64,000 nt of DNA from DATBGZ01 sp963803115 (GCA_963803115.1 CAWDLN010000006.1:248001-312000); one strand, 5' to 3'. Positions 15,339 to 24,587 are shown, counted from the first letter of the stretch. The notes: generated by a model from the sequence alone, not told the origin. Made by a program: numbers and translations.

Positions 15339-15365
15339 GGCACCTTCTAGGGTGAGGAAGGTGCC
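15339..15365 (+). terminator. Terminator-like hairpin after HTH gene
   Basis: GGCACCTT (15339-15346) and AAGGTGCC (15358-15365) form a perfect 8-bp stem with an 11-nt loop, followed by GTTCCTTG. It lies 26 bp after the HTH stop codon. Confidence 0.6.
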
Positions 15366-15370
15366 GTTCC

Positions 15371-15397
15371 TTGCGTTGCTTTCCGATGGTCTAGGCT
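15371..15397 (+). promoter_or_regulatory. Candidate promoter for bTHX operon
   Basis: TTGCGT (15371) and TAGGCT (15392) are separated by 15 bp, upstream of a long leader to the bTHX start. The -10 is a good actinobacterial match; the spacer is a little short. Confidence 0.35.
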
Positions 15398-15548
15398 GTA
15401 TCACGACCACGAGGGACCGCAGCCCGGCACGCCGCAGCGATCGGGGTCACACAGACGATCGGACTCCGTCTCGTTGGGTCGGCTCGCTTCGCTCGCCCGC
15501 CGCCCAGAGCGGATCCGTGCCGCAACGTTACCCGAGGAGACAAGCCGT

Positions 15549-15650
15549 ATGGGCTCCGTGGTCAAGAAGCGCCGCAAGCGTATGGCCAAGAAGAAGCACC
15601 GCAAGCTGCTGCGCAAGACCCGAGTCCAGCGTCGCCGTCTCGGCAAGTAG
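15549..15650 (+). CDS. Ribosomal small-subunit protein bTHX-like (AURKAIP1/COX24 domain)
   Basis: A 33-residue, extremely basic peptide: MGSVVKKRRKRMAKKKHRKL then LRKTRVQRRRLGK. This is the tiny conserved actinobacterial ribosome-associated protein found just before the galE-like epimerase. GAGGAG lies 10 nt before the ATG. It is short enough to be missed by most gene finders but is well supported by sequence and position. It binds 16S rRNA in the 30S subunit in related organisms (family knowledge). Confidence 0.9.
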   Translation: MGSVVKKRRKRMAKKKHRKLLRKTRVQRRRLGK

Positions 15651-15723
15651 TGGCGTGGCCGGGGCGTCCGCCCGGCCGCGTGTTCGCCGCCCCAAGCGGT
15701 TCGCGATCTGGTGGGAGGCGTAG

Positions 15724-16806
15724 GTGAACGTCCTGGTGACCGGCGTCAGCCGGTACGTCGGGGCGCACCTGGCTGCGCGCTTGGCGGCCCACCCCCGGGT
15801 GACCAGAGTCGTGGGGTTTGACACAGCCGCACCGTCGCCGGAGTTGCAAGAGCTGCTGGCCGCTCACGACGTCGAGATCGTGACCAGCGATCTGCGCGGC
15901 GTCGTGGCCGCAGTCACCAGTGGCGACGTGGATGCGGTGGCCCACATGGGAATCCTGTCCACGCCAGGCAAGGCCGGCCGGCCGGCGATGAAGGAACACA
16001 ACATCATCGGCACCATGCAGCTGCTCGCCGCCTGCCAGGCCGCCACCCGGCTGCAGAAGCTCGTCGTCCGATCCTCGACCGCCGCCTACGGCGCCTCGTT
16101 CCGCGACCCGGCCGTGTTCACCGAGTCCACGCCACCAACGCTCGTCCCGCGCGGCGGCTTCGCGAAGGACGTCATTGAGGTGGAGGGGTACGTTCGGGGC
16201 TTCACCCGGCGGCGACGCGATGTGACGACGACCGTGCTCCGGCTGGCGCCACTCGTCGGCCCGTACGCCGATACCACCCTCACCCGGTACTTCGCCCTGC
16301 CGCTGGTCCCAACAGTGTTCGGCCGTGACCCACGATTGCAGTTCATCCACGTCGACGACGCGCTGGAGCTTCTCGTACGGGCGGTGGTGGACAACCACAC
16401 GGGCACGTACAACGTTGCCGGCGACGGTGTCATCCTTCTCTCGCAGGCGATCCGACGGGCGGGCCGCGTCGGCCTGCCGGTCATCGAGCCTGGCATGTCG
16501 GCGTTCGCCGGCTTCGTCAAGGCGTCCGGAATCGGGGACTTCAGCCTCGACCAGCTCGAGCTCTTCGTGCATGGCCGGGTGGTGGACACGAGCCGTCTCA
16601 ACGAAGAGTTCGGTTATCGCCCGCGGAGCACGCCGGACGCGTTCGCGGACTTCGTCGATGGCCGCGGGCTGCACCGCGCCGGTGGATTCGCGGCGTTGCG
16701 ACCCGACGCCGTCTCGGCGGTTGAGGCGATGGTGCTCGACGGCATACGGGCGGTCCGCGCCGCTGCATCTCCGCGGCGGGGAGCACGGGAGCCTGTCCAT
16801 GACTAG
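15724..16806 (+). CDS. NAD-dependent epimerase/dehydratase (extended SDR)
   Basis: 360 residues. The Rossmann motif is 'VLVTGVSRYVGAHLAARL', with 'VVRSSTAAYGAS' (active-site Ser/Thr region) and 'PLVGPYADTTLTRYFALPLVPTVFGRDPRLQFIHVDDAL' in the substrate domain. Where many members have a Tyr I read 'GGFAKDVIEVEGYVRG', so the canonical YxxxK is not obvious. The homologue in mycobacteria is annotated galE2-like, but the substrate is unproven. Its last codons overlap the acyltransferase start (16799), suggesting translational coupling. Confidence 0.88.
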   Translation: MNVLVTGVSRYVGAHLAARLAAHPRVTRVVGFDTAAPSPELQELLAAHDVEIVTSDLRGVVAAVTSGDVDAVAHMGILSTPGKAGRPAMKEHNIIGTMQLLAACQAATRLQKLVVRSSTAAYGASFRDPAVFTESTPPTLVPRGGFAKDVIEVEGYVRGFTRRRRDVTTTVLRLAPLVGPYADTTLTRYFALPLVPTVFGRDPRLQFIHVDDALELLVRAVVDNHTGTYNVAGDGVILLSQAIRRAGRVGLPVIEPGMSAFAGFVKASGIGDFSLDQLELFVHGRVVDTSRLNEEFGYRPRSTPDAFADFVDGRGLHRAGGFAALRPDAVSAVEAMVLDGIRAVRAAASPRRGAREPVHD

Positions 16807-17989
16807 CCCGCGTGGCGCCCGCACGCCGAGAACGGCACAGCGCGGTCGTACCGCGGCCGCAGCGGCGCCGCCGGCGGGCGCCAACGGCGCGCACCCCGAT
16901 GCCCGGGTCAACGGGCGGCGGGCCGCCGGGTCGCATCGGGACGATCAGTCGCAGACGCTCAACGGCGGGCGGGTGGCCGCAGGGTCGCGATCCCGCTCAT
17001 CGGCCGCACGTCCAACGCCGGCGACCACACGCGCGCCAAAGCAGCCCGCCACGGCGAAGACTGCCGTCAATCCAAAGCGGGCGCCGACCCCGGCGCGGAC
17101 CTCGGTCCCCGAGCCGCCGACGGCCGTCGCCCCCTTGTCGGGCCGGCCGCCGGATGTCTGGGACGATCGCGTCGCCGACGCACTCGCCTTCCTCCGGCGC
17201 CGACTCACCGGTCAGTACGAAGTGGACGAATTCGGCTTCGACCCTGAGCTGACGGATAGCCTCGTCTATCCACTCCTTCGTCTGTTGTACCGGTACTACT
17301 TCCGGGTCGAGTGCACCGGCGTGGAGAATCTGCCCAAGGATCGCTCGGCTCTGGTCGTCGCCAACCACTCGGGAACGATTCCGATCGACGCGCTGATGCT
17401 GACGATCGCGGTGCATGACGAGACGCCACTGCACCGGCATCTGCGACTTCTCGCGGCCGATCTGGTGCTTCGCGTTCCGGTGCTGTCGGAGTTCGCCCGT
17501 AAGACAGGTTCAACGCTGGCCTGTAACACGGACGCCGAGCGGCTGCTGCGCAACGGCGAGTACGTCGGAGTGTTCCCGGAGGGTTTCAAGGGGATCGGTA
17601 AGCCGTACAAGGACCGATACAAGTTGCAGCGGTTCGGTCGCGGTGGGTTCGTCTCGGCTGCACTCCGGACGGGAGCTCCGATCGTGCCGGTCTCCATTAT
17701 CGGTGCCGAGGAGATCTACCCGATCGTCGGTAACTTCAAGCCACTGGCGAAGATCGCCGGTTTGCCGTACTTGCCGATCACTCCGCTGTTCCCGTGGTTG
17801 GGTCCGCTAGGAATGCTGCCGCTGCCGAGCAAGTGGCTGATCGAGTTCGGCGAACCGATCGAGACCACGCCCTACGCCGACGAGGTCGATGACCCGATCG
17901 TCGTATTCAACTTGGCCGATCAGGTTCGAGAGACGATTCAGCACGCCATCCACGGCCTGTTGGAGAAGCGGCCTGATCCCTTCGGCTAG
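16799..17989 (+). CDS. Phospholipid acyltransferase (PlsC-like)
   Basis: 396 residues starting at the ATG that overlaps the epimerase end. The first about 110 residues are low-complexity Ala/Arg/Pro/Thr-rich and disordered; the catalytic domain follows with motif I 'VANHSGTIPIDAL' (His/Asp), 'TLACNTDAERLLRNGEYVGVFPEGFKGIGK' (FPEG motif III) and 'APIVPVSIIGAEEIYPI'. It transfers acyl groups from acyl-CoA/ACP to lysophospholipid-type acceptors at the membrane. Adjacent epimerase and HAD phosphatase form a conserved actinobacterial trio possibly acting on a lipid or glycolipid. Its stop codon overlaps the convergent HAD stop. Confidence 0.9.
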   Translation: MTSPRGARTPRTAQRGRTAAAAAPPAGANGAHPDARVNGRRAAGSHRDDQSQTLNGGRVAAGSRSRSSAARPTPATTRAPKQPATAKTAVNPKRAPTPARTSVPEPPTAVAPLSGRPPDVWDDRVADALAFLRRRLTGQYEVDEFGFDPELTDSLVYPLLRLLYRYYFRVECTGVENLPKDRSALVVANHSGTIPIDALMLTIAVHDETPLHRHLRLLAADLVLRVPVLSEFARKTGSTLACNTDAERLLRNGEYVGVFPEGFKGIGKPYKDRYKLQRFGRGGFVSAALRTGAPIVPVSIIGAEEIYPIVGNFKPLAKIAGLPYLPITPLFPWLGPLGMLPLPSKWLIEFGEPIETTPYADEVDDPIVVFNLADQVRETIQHAIHGLLEKRPDPFG

Positions 17990-18951
17990 TCGGCGTGGTG
18001 GAAGTCGTGCCGTACGGGCCGGCCGCCGGCGAGCGAGCCGTGCCGGCGCAGCGCTCGAAACGCACCCCGACGGTTGAGGGCGACCGCCGCCGCTACCGCG
18101 CCCGCCAGCACTCCCGCTCCGAGCGCGGTCGGGACGGCAACCTTGGCCGCCCGACGTCCGGTCCGGAAGTCCCGGATCTCCCAGCCTCGTTCGCGCGCCG
18201 CACGGCGGAGAGCCGAATCGGGATTGACCGCCACGGCTCGCCCGACCGCGGAGAGCATCGGCACGTCGTTAATGGAGTCGCTGTACGCCGCACAGCGCGC
18301 CAGGTCCAGTCCCTCCCGCTCGGCCAGGTCGGTGATGGCGGCGGCCTTCGCCGGTCCGTGCATCAGGCCGCCCACCAACCGTCCTGTGTAGACACCGTCG
18401 GTGATCTCCGCGACCGTGCCGATCGCGCCGGTCAGGCCCAACCGCTCGGCGATGACGGCGCCGACCTCGACGGGCGCCGCGGTCACCAGCCACACGCGCT
18501 GCCCGGCGTCAATGTGCATCCGGGCCAAAGCATGGGTGCCCGACCAGATGCGTTCGGCCATGAGTTCGTCGAAGATCTCCTCGGTCAACCGGCGCAGTTC
18601 ATCGACGGGCTTGCCCGCCACGAAGGCGAGCGCCTGCTCACGCGCGTGTGACACGTCATCACCGTGTTCGGCCGCGAGGACGCGGAAGCGCAGCTGCTTG
18701 ACGCCGAAGCGGAGTAGGTCGCCGGTGGTGAAGTACTTGCGTGCGGCCAGGCCGCGGGCCAGGTAGTAGACCGACGCGCCCTGCATCATCGTGTTGTCCA
18801 CATCGAAGAAGCCAGCGGCGGTCGGGTCAGGCGGCGGCGTCAGCGCTTCCTCCAGCTCGGCGACCGCGTAGCCGACTCCCAGCCCCGTGTCTGCGTTGGT
18901 CCTGCGCCGTGACACCCGCACCGGGCCAGCCTCCCGTCGCACCGCATCCAT
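17986..18951 (-). CDS. HAD-IB family phosphatase (SerB1-like)
   Basis: About 321 residues from ATG 18951 (MDAVRREAG; a longer form to 19029 is possible). Motif I 'AGFFDVDNTMMQGAS' (Asp nucleophile), motif II 'VWLVTAAPVEV', Lys in 'GPAKAAAI' and motif III 'AAYSDSINDVPMLSAVG' are intact. A C-terminal hydrophobic helix (AVPTALGAGVLAGAVAAAVAL) may anchor it to the membrane. Related to mycobacterial SerB1/CicA-type HAD-IB proteins, but adjacency to a PlsC-like gene makes a lipid phosphate as plausible as phosphoserine. Confidence 0.88.
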   Translation of the reverse strand: MDAVRREAGPVRVSRRRTNADTGLGVGYAVAELEEALTPPPDPTAAGFFDVDNTMMQGASVYYLARGLAARKYFTTGDLLRFGVKQLRFRVLAAEHGDDVSHAREQALAFVAGKPVDELRRLTEEIFDELMAERIWSGTHALARMHIDAGQRVWLVTAAPVEVGAVIAERLGLTGAIGTVAEITDGVYTGRLVGGLMHGPAKAAAITDLAEREGLDLARCAAYSDSINDVPMLSAVGRAVAVNPDSALRRAARERGWEIRDFRTGRRAAKVAVPTALGAGVLAGAVAAAVALNRRGAFRALRRHGSLAGGRPVRHDFHHAD

Positions 18952-18994
18952 CGCTAGGAAACCGCGCCGTACGCGCGGCAACTCGCGTCTGAGC

Positions 18995-19849
18995 CTAGTG
19001 GGCTGGGGCGCAGGCCGGGCTAGGGCCAAGTTGGTCGAACGCGGTCACCGGACAGTTGCCAATCAGGGCCGCCGCGAGCAGATTGGCTCGACTCTCGACT
19101 TGACCGAGCAGATCCAGCGAATCCCGCGTTGACGCCTCGGCCTGGGGTCGGTCGGCGAGCAATCGCGACAGCTCGGCCCGCTGCTGCTTCGCGAATGCGA
19201 GCACCGCGTCGATCGCCGACCCGTCGCCGTTCTGCACGGCCGTGATGAACAGCATCCTCGCGCCGGCGGTCACCTCGTCGTCCATGGTTTCGAGTACGCC
19301 GCCCACCTCGTCGCCGTCGACCTGGCGGGCCTCGACCAGCCGGCTCTTGGCGAACTCGAGTTGCAGGCGACCGCGGTTGGCGTCCGAGCCGGCGAGCACC
19401 AGCTGAGCCTGTTCGCTGGAGCGCTTCACCGAGTACAGCGCGTCGCCCGGCACGGAGTCGGTACTGGCCAGCGACACCCCCGAGAGGGCAAGTGCGCCGG
19501 CCGCGACTCCCGCGATGATGGCAGCGCGGGTGCGGCCTGGGCCGGGCGTCGTCACCTGCCGTATGAACTGTGTCTTCGCGTCCATGGCCGTTCGGGCGGC
19601 GGCCTGTTCCGCCTTCGCCGCCGCGGTGGCGCCGATTCCCTCTCGCTCGATGGCGGCCATGAGCATCGCCCGCAGCCCGTCGCGGAATTCCTCGCTCGCC
19701 CTCGGACGGGGGAGCGTAACGACCTGGTGCGCAGTCTCGACGAGGGGCGCGAGGTCGGTGTCGATATCGAGGCGCCGGTGGTGCCGGCGTCCGCCGCTGG
19801 CCTCCTCGAGGAGTTCGGCAAAGCGTTCGACCTGGCGTCGTTCGGTCAT
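18995..19849 (-). CDS. DUF5667 membrane protein, candidate anti-sigma (RsbN-like)
   Basis: About 284 residues from ATG 19849 (MTERRQVERFAELLEEA). An N-terminal helical region is followed by one transmembrane segment (AAIIAGVAAGALALSGVSLA) and the hallmark extracellular 'DSVPGDALYSVKRSSEQAQL' of DUF5667, then a helical C-terminus. It lies directly downstream of a BldN-like sigma factor on the same strand. In streptomycetes the gene in this position (rsbN) encodes the membrane anti-sigma factor of BldN, so the same role is inferred. The intergenic gap carries a fourfold 15-bp repeat. Confidence 0.77.
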   Translation of the reverse strand: MTERRQVERFAELLEEASGGRRHHRRLDIDTDLAPLVETAHQVVTLPRPRASEEFRDGLRAMLMAAIEREGIGATAAAKAEQAAARTAMDAKTQFIRQVTTPGPGRTRAAIIAGVAAGALALSGVSLASTDSVPGDALYSVKRSSEQAQLVLAGSDANRGRLQLEFAKSRLVEARQVDGDEVGGVLETMDDEVTAGARMLFITAVQNGDGSAIDAVLAFAKQQRAELSRLLADRPQAEASTRDSLDLLGQVESRANLLAAALIGNCPVTAFDQLGPSPACAPAH

Positions 19850-19954
19850 CGCGCCGCCTCCTCTCGAGAGCAGTCGCCCGTTGCACCGAGTAACGGCCGG
19901 CGCCGACACCCGGTGACGGCCCGTGGGGAGCCTTCGGCTGTCAATGTGACAACA

Positions 19955-20014
19955 AGCACTGCCCAGGGAAGCACTGCCCAGGGAAGCACTGCCCAGGGAA
20001 GCACTGCCCAGGGC
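19955..20014. repeat. 15-bp tandem repeat, four copies
   Basis: AGCACTGCCCAGGGA begins at 19955, 19970, 19985 and 20000, perfectly spaced. It lies between the sigma-factor stop and the DUF5667 start. Copy-number changes here would alter sigma/anti-sigma spacing in the mRNA. Confidence 0.85.
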
Positions 20015-20026
20015 GCGCTAGCGCCC
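20011..20026 (-). terminator. Short GC hairpin after sigma gene
   Basis: GGGCGC and GCGCCC flank GCTA in a perfect 6-bp stem 11 bp after the sigma stop. There is no T-tract; it may attenuate read-through into the DUF5667 gene. Confidence 0.35.
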
Positions 20027-20036
20027 GCACCGGCGG

Positions 20037-20963
20037 TCACGGCTGGAAACCGTCGGGAAGCAGCCGGTGCAGCGCACGTACGGCTCGGTACTGCAGCGCC
20101 TTGATGGCACCCTCATTCTTACCCATCGCCTGCGCCGTTTCGGCCACGGAGAACCCGTGCAGGAATCGAAGCACGATGCACTCCTGCTGCTCCGGGTTGA
20201 GCTGACGCACCGCGCCGAGCAGGGCGACGTTCGTGATGTGATCGACCACGGCCAGTTCGGGGCTGCCCTCCGGGCCGCGGTCCTCGCGGTCGGCGTCGAG
20301 CAAGTCACCGGTTGGCACCTCGAGCCGGTATCGGCCCGACTTGAAATGGTCGGCGACGAGGTTGCGGGCGATGGTGACAAGCCACGCGCCGAGATCACGG
20401 CCCTGCCAGGTGAAGCTGCCGATGCGTTTGAGGGCCCGCAGGAATGTGTCCGCGGTCAGATCCTCCGCGAGCGGGCGGCTGCCGACGCGGAAGTAGATAA
20501 ACCGGAAGACGGTGTCCATGTAACGGTCATAGATCTGCCCGAATGCGGCTCCATCACCACCCTGTGCCTTTTCGACCAACGCCCAGACCTCGGCCGCGGC
20601 GTCATCGGGGGCGGGTCGGCTCGGCCACGAGGCGCCACGTTCGGACTGGGCCGGCGCCGGCGCCTGCGCGGGAGTCTGCGTTGACCGCAGCTCGGTGGTT
20701 GCCTTCGCGGGCGGCCGGGATCGTCGGCCGATGCACCACCGTCGTGCGCTCGGTCCGGTCGCTGCGCTCGGCCAGGGCGGCATCGGGTCGACTGGGATGG
20801 GTACCGTCCGATCGGCCCGGGTGGACGGGCAGCGGGCGAGTCGGGCCCGTGGGCCACGGCATCGGGCGACCGTTGGGGCTCGGTCCGTGCCGGCCGGGGG
20901 CGTCGTTGCGAGTGTCCTTTCGAGTGTCGCTGCGGGGCTCTGGCCGAGTCTCGTGAGGGGCAC
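20037..20963 (-). CDS. bldN: ECF sigma factor, BldN-like
   Basis: The catalytic part from about residue 125 is a full sigma2-sigma4 ECF factor: 'AFGQIYDRYMDTVFRFIYFRVGSRPLAEDLTADTFLRALKRI', 'FTWQGRDLGAWLVTIARNLVADHFKS' and 'LNPEQQECIVLRFLHGFSVAETAQAMGKNEGAIKALQYRAVRALHRLLP' motifs are almost the streptomycete BldN sequence. BldN directs aerial development genes and has a processed N-terminal extension. The N-terminus here is uncertain: this frame upstream of 20630 looks unnatural (Cys/Trp/Arg-rich), whereas the neighbouring reverse frame 20602-21099 looks like a genuine disordered extension, so one indel near 20640-20680 may separate them. The true start would then be near GTG 21075. Confidence 0.9.
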   Translation of the reverse strand: MPLTRLGQSPAATLERTLATTPPAGTDRAPTVARCRGPRARLARCPSTRADRTVPIPVDPMPPWPSAATGPSARRWCIGRRSRPPAKATTELRSTQTPAQAPAPAQSERGASWPSRPAPDDAAAEVWALVEKAQGGDGAAFGQIYDRYMDTVFRFIYFRVGSRPLAEDLTADTFLRALKRIGSFTWQGRDLGAWLVTIARNLVADHFKSGRYRLEVPTGDLLDADREDRGPEGSPELAVVDHITNVALLGAVRQLNPEQQECIVLRFLHGFSVAETAQAMGKNEGAIKALQYRAVRALHRLLPDGFQP

Positions 20964-21359
20964 CGACCCGGGTCGAGCCGCTGCCGTCGGGCTCGGTCGC
21001 TCCGGGGATTGTCGACGTGGTCAGGTCGTCGGTGACCTGACTGCCGCCTTCGCCCGGAACGTCGATCTCGCTCACCGCTCGGACTCGGGTGGGCGGCAAC
21101 CCCGGATCGCGTCAATAGGTCGAATAAGCGGCACAGTGGCCTCCTCGGGGTGAGGGGTTTGATCAGACCCAAAACGGATGAGTCGACCAACAGAGCATAA
21201 AGGGCGACATCGTCACAGGAGGGAGAGTTGCATCGGCCAGACGGGAAGTATTTGGTAACTCCAGTCGCAGCAGTCGCACACGATGTGCGATCGAGGCTCG
21301 TTCGCGCGAAGGCTCGATCCGCTGCCAGGTTGAGGCCGGAGCACGTGCCACACTCAGGT

Positions 21360-22977
21360 GTGCCCGACAATGTCGCCGACACGGTCCGGCGTGCCGCATC
21401 TGATCACGCGGACGCGATTGCGCTGGTCACGACGTCTCGCAACGGCGCGTCTTCCCAGCTCACATGGGGTGAGCTCGACGCGCGGGTAGACGCCGTCGCC
21501 GCGGCGCTCCGTGAGTTGGATCTGGCCTCGTCACGCGGCGCCCCGGCCCGGGTGGCGGTGGCGTTACCGCAGGTACCGGCGTTCGCCGAGATCTTCTTCG
21601 GGATACTCCGGGCCGGGCTCGTGGCGGTTCCGGTCAATCCCGGCTATACCGCCCGTGAGCTGCGGCATGTCCTCAGCGACTCGGGCGCGACAGTCCTGGT
21701 CACGGTCGGCGCGGTCGCCGACGCTGTGGCGACGGTCCGTACCGATCTGCCCGACCTTTCATATATCTACACATTGGACTCGAGCGGCCCCAGTCGCTCG
21801 GCCACTCGCGGACCTGACCTCGCCCGCGGCACCGGTCTCCGCAGCGGGCGCCGGCGAGGATCTCGCGGTGCTGCTCTACACGTCCGGTACCGCCGGTTCT
21901 CCCAAGGGCGCGATGCTCACCCACCGGGCGCTCCTCGCCAACCAGGGTCAGGTCGCCGCGGTCGACCCGCCGATCATCAACCCGGACGACGTCGTGCTGC
22001 TCGCACTGCCGCTGTTTCATATCTTCGGTCTGAACGCCGGGCTGGTCGCGGTCGCCTACCACGGCGCCCGAGGTGTGCTCGTCGAACAGTTCGAGCCGGC
22101 GCGAACCCTCGACGTGATCGCGCGGCATCAGGTGAGTGTGGTCGCGGCCGTACCGCAGATGTACGTCGCCTGGTCGTCCCAGCCCGACCTCGGCGATCAC
22201 CTCGCCTCGCTCCGGGTCGCGGTCAGCGGCGCGGCGCCACTGGATGCCGCCGTGGCGCGTCGGTTCCTCGAGACGACCCGGCACCCGATATTCGAGGGGT
22301 ACGGCCTGACCGAGACCGCGCCGGTGCGTGGCCACCGGGCTGGCCAGCCCGGTACCCAAGGCGCGGTCGATCGGCCGACCGATCCCAGGCGTGGAGGTGA
22401 AGCTTGTCGGGCGCCGACGGCGCCGAGATCGCCGCCGTCACCGGCGACGGATCACGCGGTGACTTGGTGGACGACTTCGACGACGACGCGGGCGGGGTGC
22501 CGGGCACCGATCCCGGGCGAGATCGTCGTTCGAGGCGCCAACTTGTTCGCGGGCTATTGGCCCGACGGCGCCGGTGGTCCGGACGCCGACGGCTGGTGGC
22601 CCACCGGCGACGTCGCCTATGCCGACGCCGACGGTGACCTCTTCCTGGTCGACCGGCTCGGCGAACTGATTCTGGTCAGTGGCTTCAACGTCTATCCGCA
22701 CGAGGTCGAGCTGGTGCTCACCGGCGCACCCGGCCATCGCCGAGGCCGCCGTGTTCGGGGTGCCGGACCCGACCACCGGCGAGGCGGTGATCGGCCTACG
22801 TTGTGCGCGGCCGAGGGCGGCGGCAGTGTCCACGAGGAGCTCCGCGAACACTGCGAACGCAATCTGGCCCGCTTCAAATGTCCGAAGGTGATCGAGTTCG
22901 TGGCGGAGCTGCCGCACTCGGCGATCGGCAAGGTCCGCAAGGCGACCCTTCGAGCGAACCTTCAGGCGGCCCGGTGA
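21360..22977 (+). pseudogene. AMP-dependent acyl-CoA synthetase/ligase, multiply frameshifted
   Basis: The order of motifs is that of one adenylate-forming ligase: 'VAVALPQVPAFAEIFFGILRAGLVAVPVNPGYT', P-loop 'LLYTSGTAGSPKGAMLTH', 'LPLFHIFGLN', 'EGYGLTETAPV', 'WWPTGDVAYADADGDLFLVDRLGELILVSGFNVYPHEVE' and catalytic Lys 'SAIGKVRKATLR'. They are spread over all three forward frames, with breaks near 21790, 22325, 22406, 22518, 22728 and 22800. Most are one extra base. Joined, they give a normal-length enzyme of about 535 residues. Because every motif survives, sequence error is likelier than decay. GTG 21360 is the best start. Substrate probably a fatty acid. Confidence 0.85.
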
Positions 22978-23229
22978 CCGCCCGCGTGACGGTCATCACC
23001 CGGGTCGACTGCCACCTGTGCGACGTCGCGAAGGAGGCTGTCGAGCGGGTCGCGGACGCGGGCCGGCGTGACGTGGGAGGAGCGTGACGTGGACGCCGAC
23101 CCCGCGTTGTTGGACGAGTACTCCGATCTGGTGCCGGTTATCCTGCTCGACGGCAAGACCCACGGATACTGGCGAGTCGAGGAGGACCGGTTGTTGCGGG
23201 ACCTGGCCGCCGGCTCGGCGAACTCGTAA
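22974..23229 (+). pseudogene. Glutaredoxin-like (DUF836) protein, frameshifted
   Basis: Starts at GTG 22974, overlapping the ligase stop. 'VTVITRVDCHLCDVAKEAV' has the redox CxxC (CHLC) at the N-terminus; after a break near 23060 another frame continues 'VTWEERDVDADPALLDEYSDLVPVILLDGKTHGYWRVEEDRLLRDL' to TAA 23229. Reassembled length is about 84 residues, normal for this thioredoxin-fold family. The same gene precedes hemA in mycobacteria. Probable sequence error rather than a real lesion. Confidence 0.8.
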
Positions 23230-23240
23230 AGGGTCGGGCG

Positions 23241-23906
23241 TTGGCACACCTCGTCTGGGACTGGAATGGCACGCTGCTCGACGACCTCACCCTGGTCGTG
23301 GCAGCGACCAACGCTTCATTGGCGACCGTCGGCGGACCGCCGTCACGGCCGAGGAGCATCGCCAGCGACTTCCGCCGTCCGATCTCCGACGTACTACGAG
23401 CACGTGTTGGGCGCACGTTGGTGATGGGCGAGTTCGCCGCGCTCGACCGGGCCTTTCACGACGCCTACCGCCGCGGTCTTCCGCACACCGGCCTGGTCGG
23501 TGACGCCATGGACGCCATCGCGGCCTGGCCCGGCACGCAGTCCCTGCTCTCAATGTTCTTCCACGATGAGCTCGTCCCGGCGGTCGCAGTCCGCGGCTTG
23601 AACACTCATCTATCCAGAGTGGACGGATTGCGGGACGCGCTGGGCGGCGGATCGAAGGCTCCGCATCTACGGGCACACCTGAACACGCTCGGACTACGGG
23701 GCGCCGAATGTGTCCTCATTGGAGACTCCGTCGACGACGCAGACGCGGCCGACGCGGTGGGTGCCGAGGTCGTACTGTACGCCGGTGGCTTCACGCACGA
23801 GTCGACCCTTCGCGCTACCGGCCGCCCGGTAGCGACCACGCTGGTCGAGGCGGTGAACTTGGCCGTCGATGTAACGAGGGACGCCCTGACTACCGATTCC
23901 GTATAA
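23241..23906 (+). CDS. HAD superfamily hydrolase
   Basis: 221 residues from TTG 23241 (AAAGGG upstream). Motif I is 'LVWDWNGTLLDD', where the second Asp of DxD is replaced by Asn (DWN), a variant seen in phosphatase-like HADs; motif IV is 'CVLIGDSVDDADAADAVGAEVVLYAGG'. The cap is helical (C1). This is a phosphoglycolate-phosphatase-like or related phosphatase of unknown substrate. A small GAGGG-ACG-CCCTC hairpin follows the stop at 23907. The frame is intact although both neighbours are broken. Confidence 0.85.
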   Translation: MAHLVWDWNGTLLDDLTLVVAATNASLATVGGPPSRPRSIASDFRRPISDVLRARVGRTLVMGEFAALDRAFHDAYRRGLPHTGLVGDAMDAIAAWPGTQSLLSMFFHDELVPAVAVRGLNTHLSRVDGLRDALGGGSKAPHLRAHLNTLGLRGAECVLIGDSVDDADAADAVGAEVVLYAGGFTHESTLRATGRPVATTLVEAVNLAVDVTRDALTTDSV

Positions 23907-23941
23907 GAGGGACGCCCTCCTTACCGCGGATCCGAAACGGG

Positions 23942-24587
23942 TCAGGTCCGTAGGAAGGCAAGCACCGCCAGCACTCGTCGGTTGACGTCCTCGTCCGGGG
24001 GAAGGTCGAGCTTGGTGAAGATGTTGCCCACGTGCTTCTCCACGGCTCCTTCGCTGACCACGAGGTGGCGGGCGATAGCCGTGTTGGAGCGGCCCTCCGC
24101 CATCAGCGTGAGCACCTCTCGCTCGCGCGGGGTGAGCTGTTCGAGCGGGTCGTGGGCCCGACGGCGTACAAGCAACTGAGCCACCACCTCGGGGTCGAGC
24201 ACCGTTCCGCCGGCGGCGACTCGCTCCAGCGCCTCGAGGAACTCGGCGATGTCGGCGACCCGGTCCTTGAGTAGGTAGCCGATCGGCGCCTCGGCGATCG
24301 GCGAGCAGGTCGTCGGCGTAGGAGACCTCGACGTACTGGGAGAGCACCAGCACCGGCGCGCCCGGGCGCTCGGCCCGGATCTGGACCGCCGCCCGCAGCC
24401 CTTCATCGGTATGGGTGGGCGGCATCCGTACGTCCACTATGGACACATCCGGCCGGTGCTCGGCCGCGGCCGCAACGAGGGACGGCCCGTCGCCGACCAC
24501 CGCGACGACGTCGTGGCCCTGCTCGGTCAGCAGCCGTACCAGCCCCTCCCGCAGCAGGACCGCGTCGTCGGCGAGGACGAGCCTCAC
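23942..24587 (-). pseudogene. LuxR/NarL-family response regulator, one frameshift
   Basis: Reverse strand from GTG 24587: 'VRLVLADDAVLLREGLVRLL', phospho-acceptor in 'DVSIVDVRMPP', then after a frame break near 24295 'IGYLLKDRVADIAEFLEALERV' and a C-terminal LuxR HTH 'QLTPREREVLTLMAEGRSNTAIARHLVVSEGAVEKHVGNIFTKL' motif set. Reassembled length about 214 residues, normal for the family. It overlaps or abuts the histidine kinase end, forming a classical two-component pair. The break is one base and probably an error. Confidence 0.87.

Noticed and set aside
15562..16911. Long reverse-strand open frame (449 codons) opposite the epimerase
   Set aside because: It is a GC-bias shadow of the forward epimerase and acyltransferase; its composition is unlike any protein family.
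19846..20040. Small reverse frame encoding PWAVL repeats
   Set aside because: It is just the translation of the 15-bp tandem repeat between the sigma and DUF5667 genes; no start signal.
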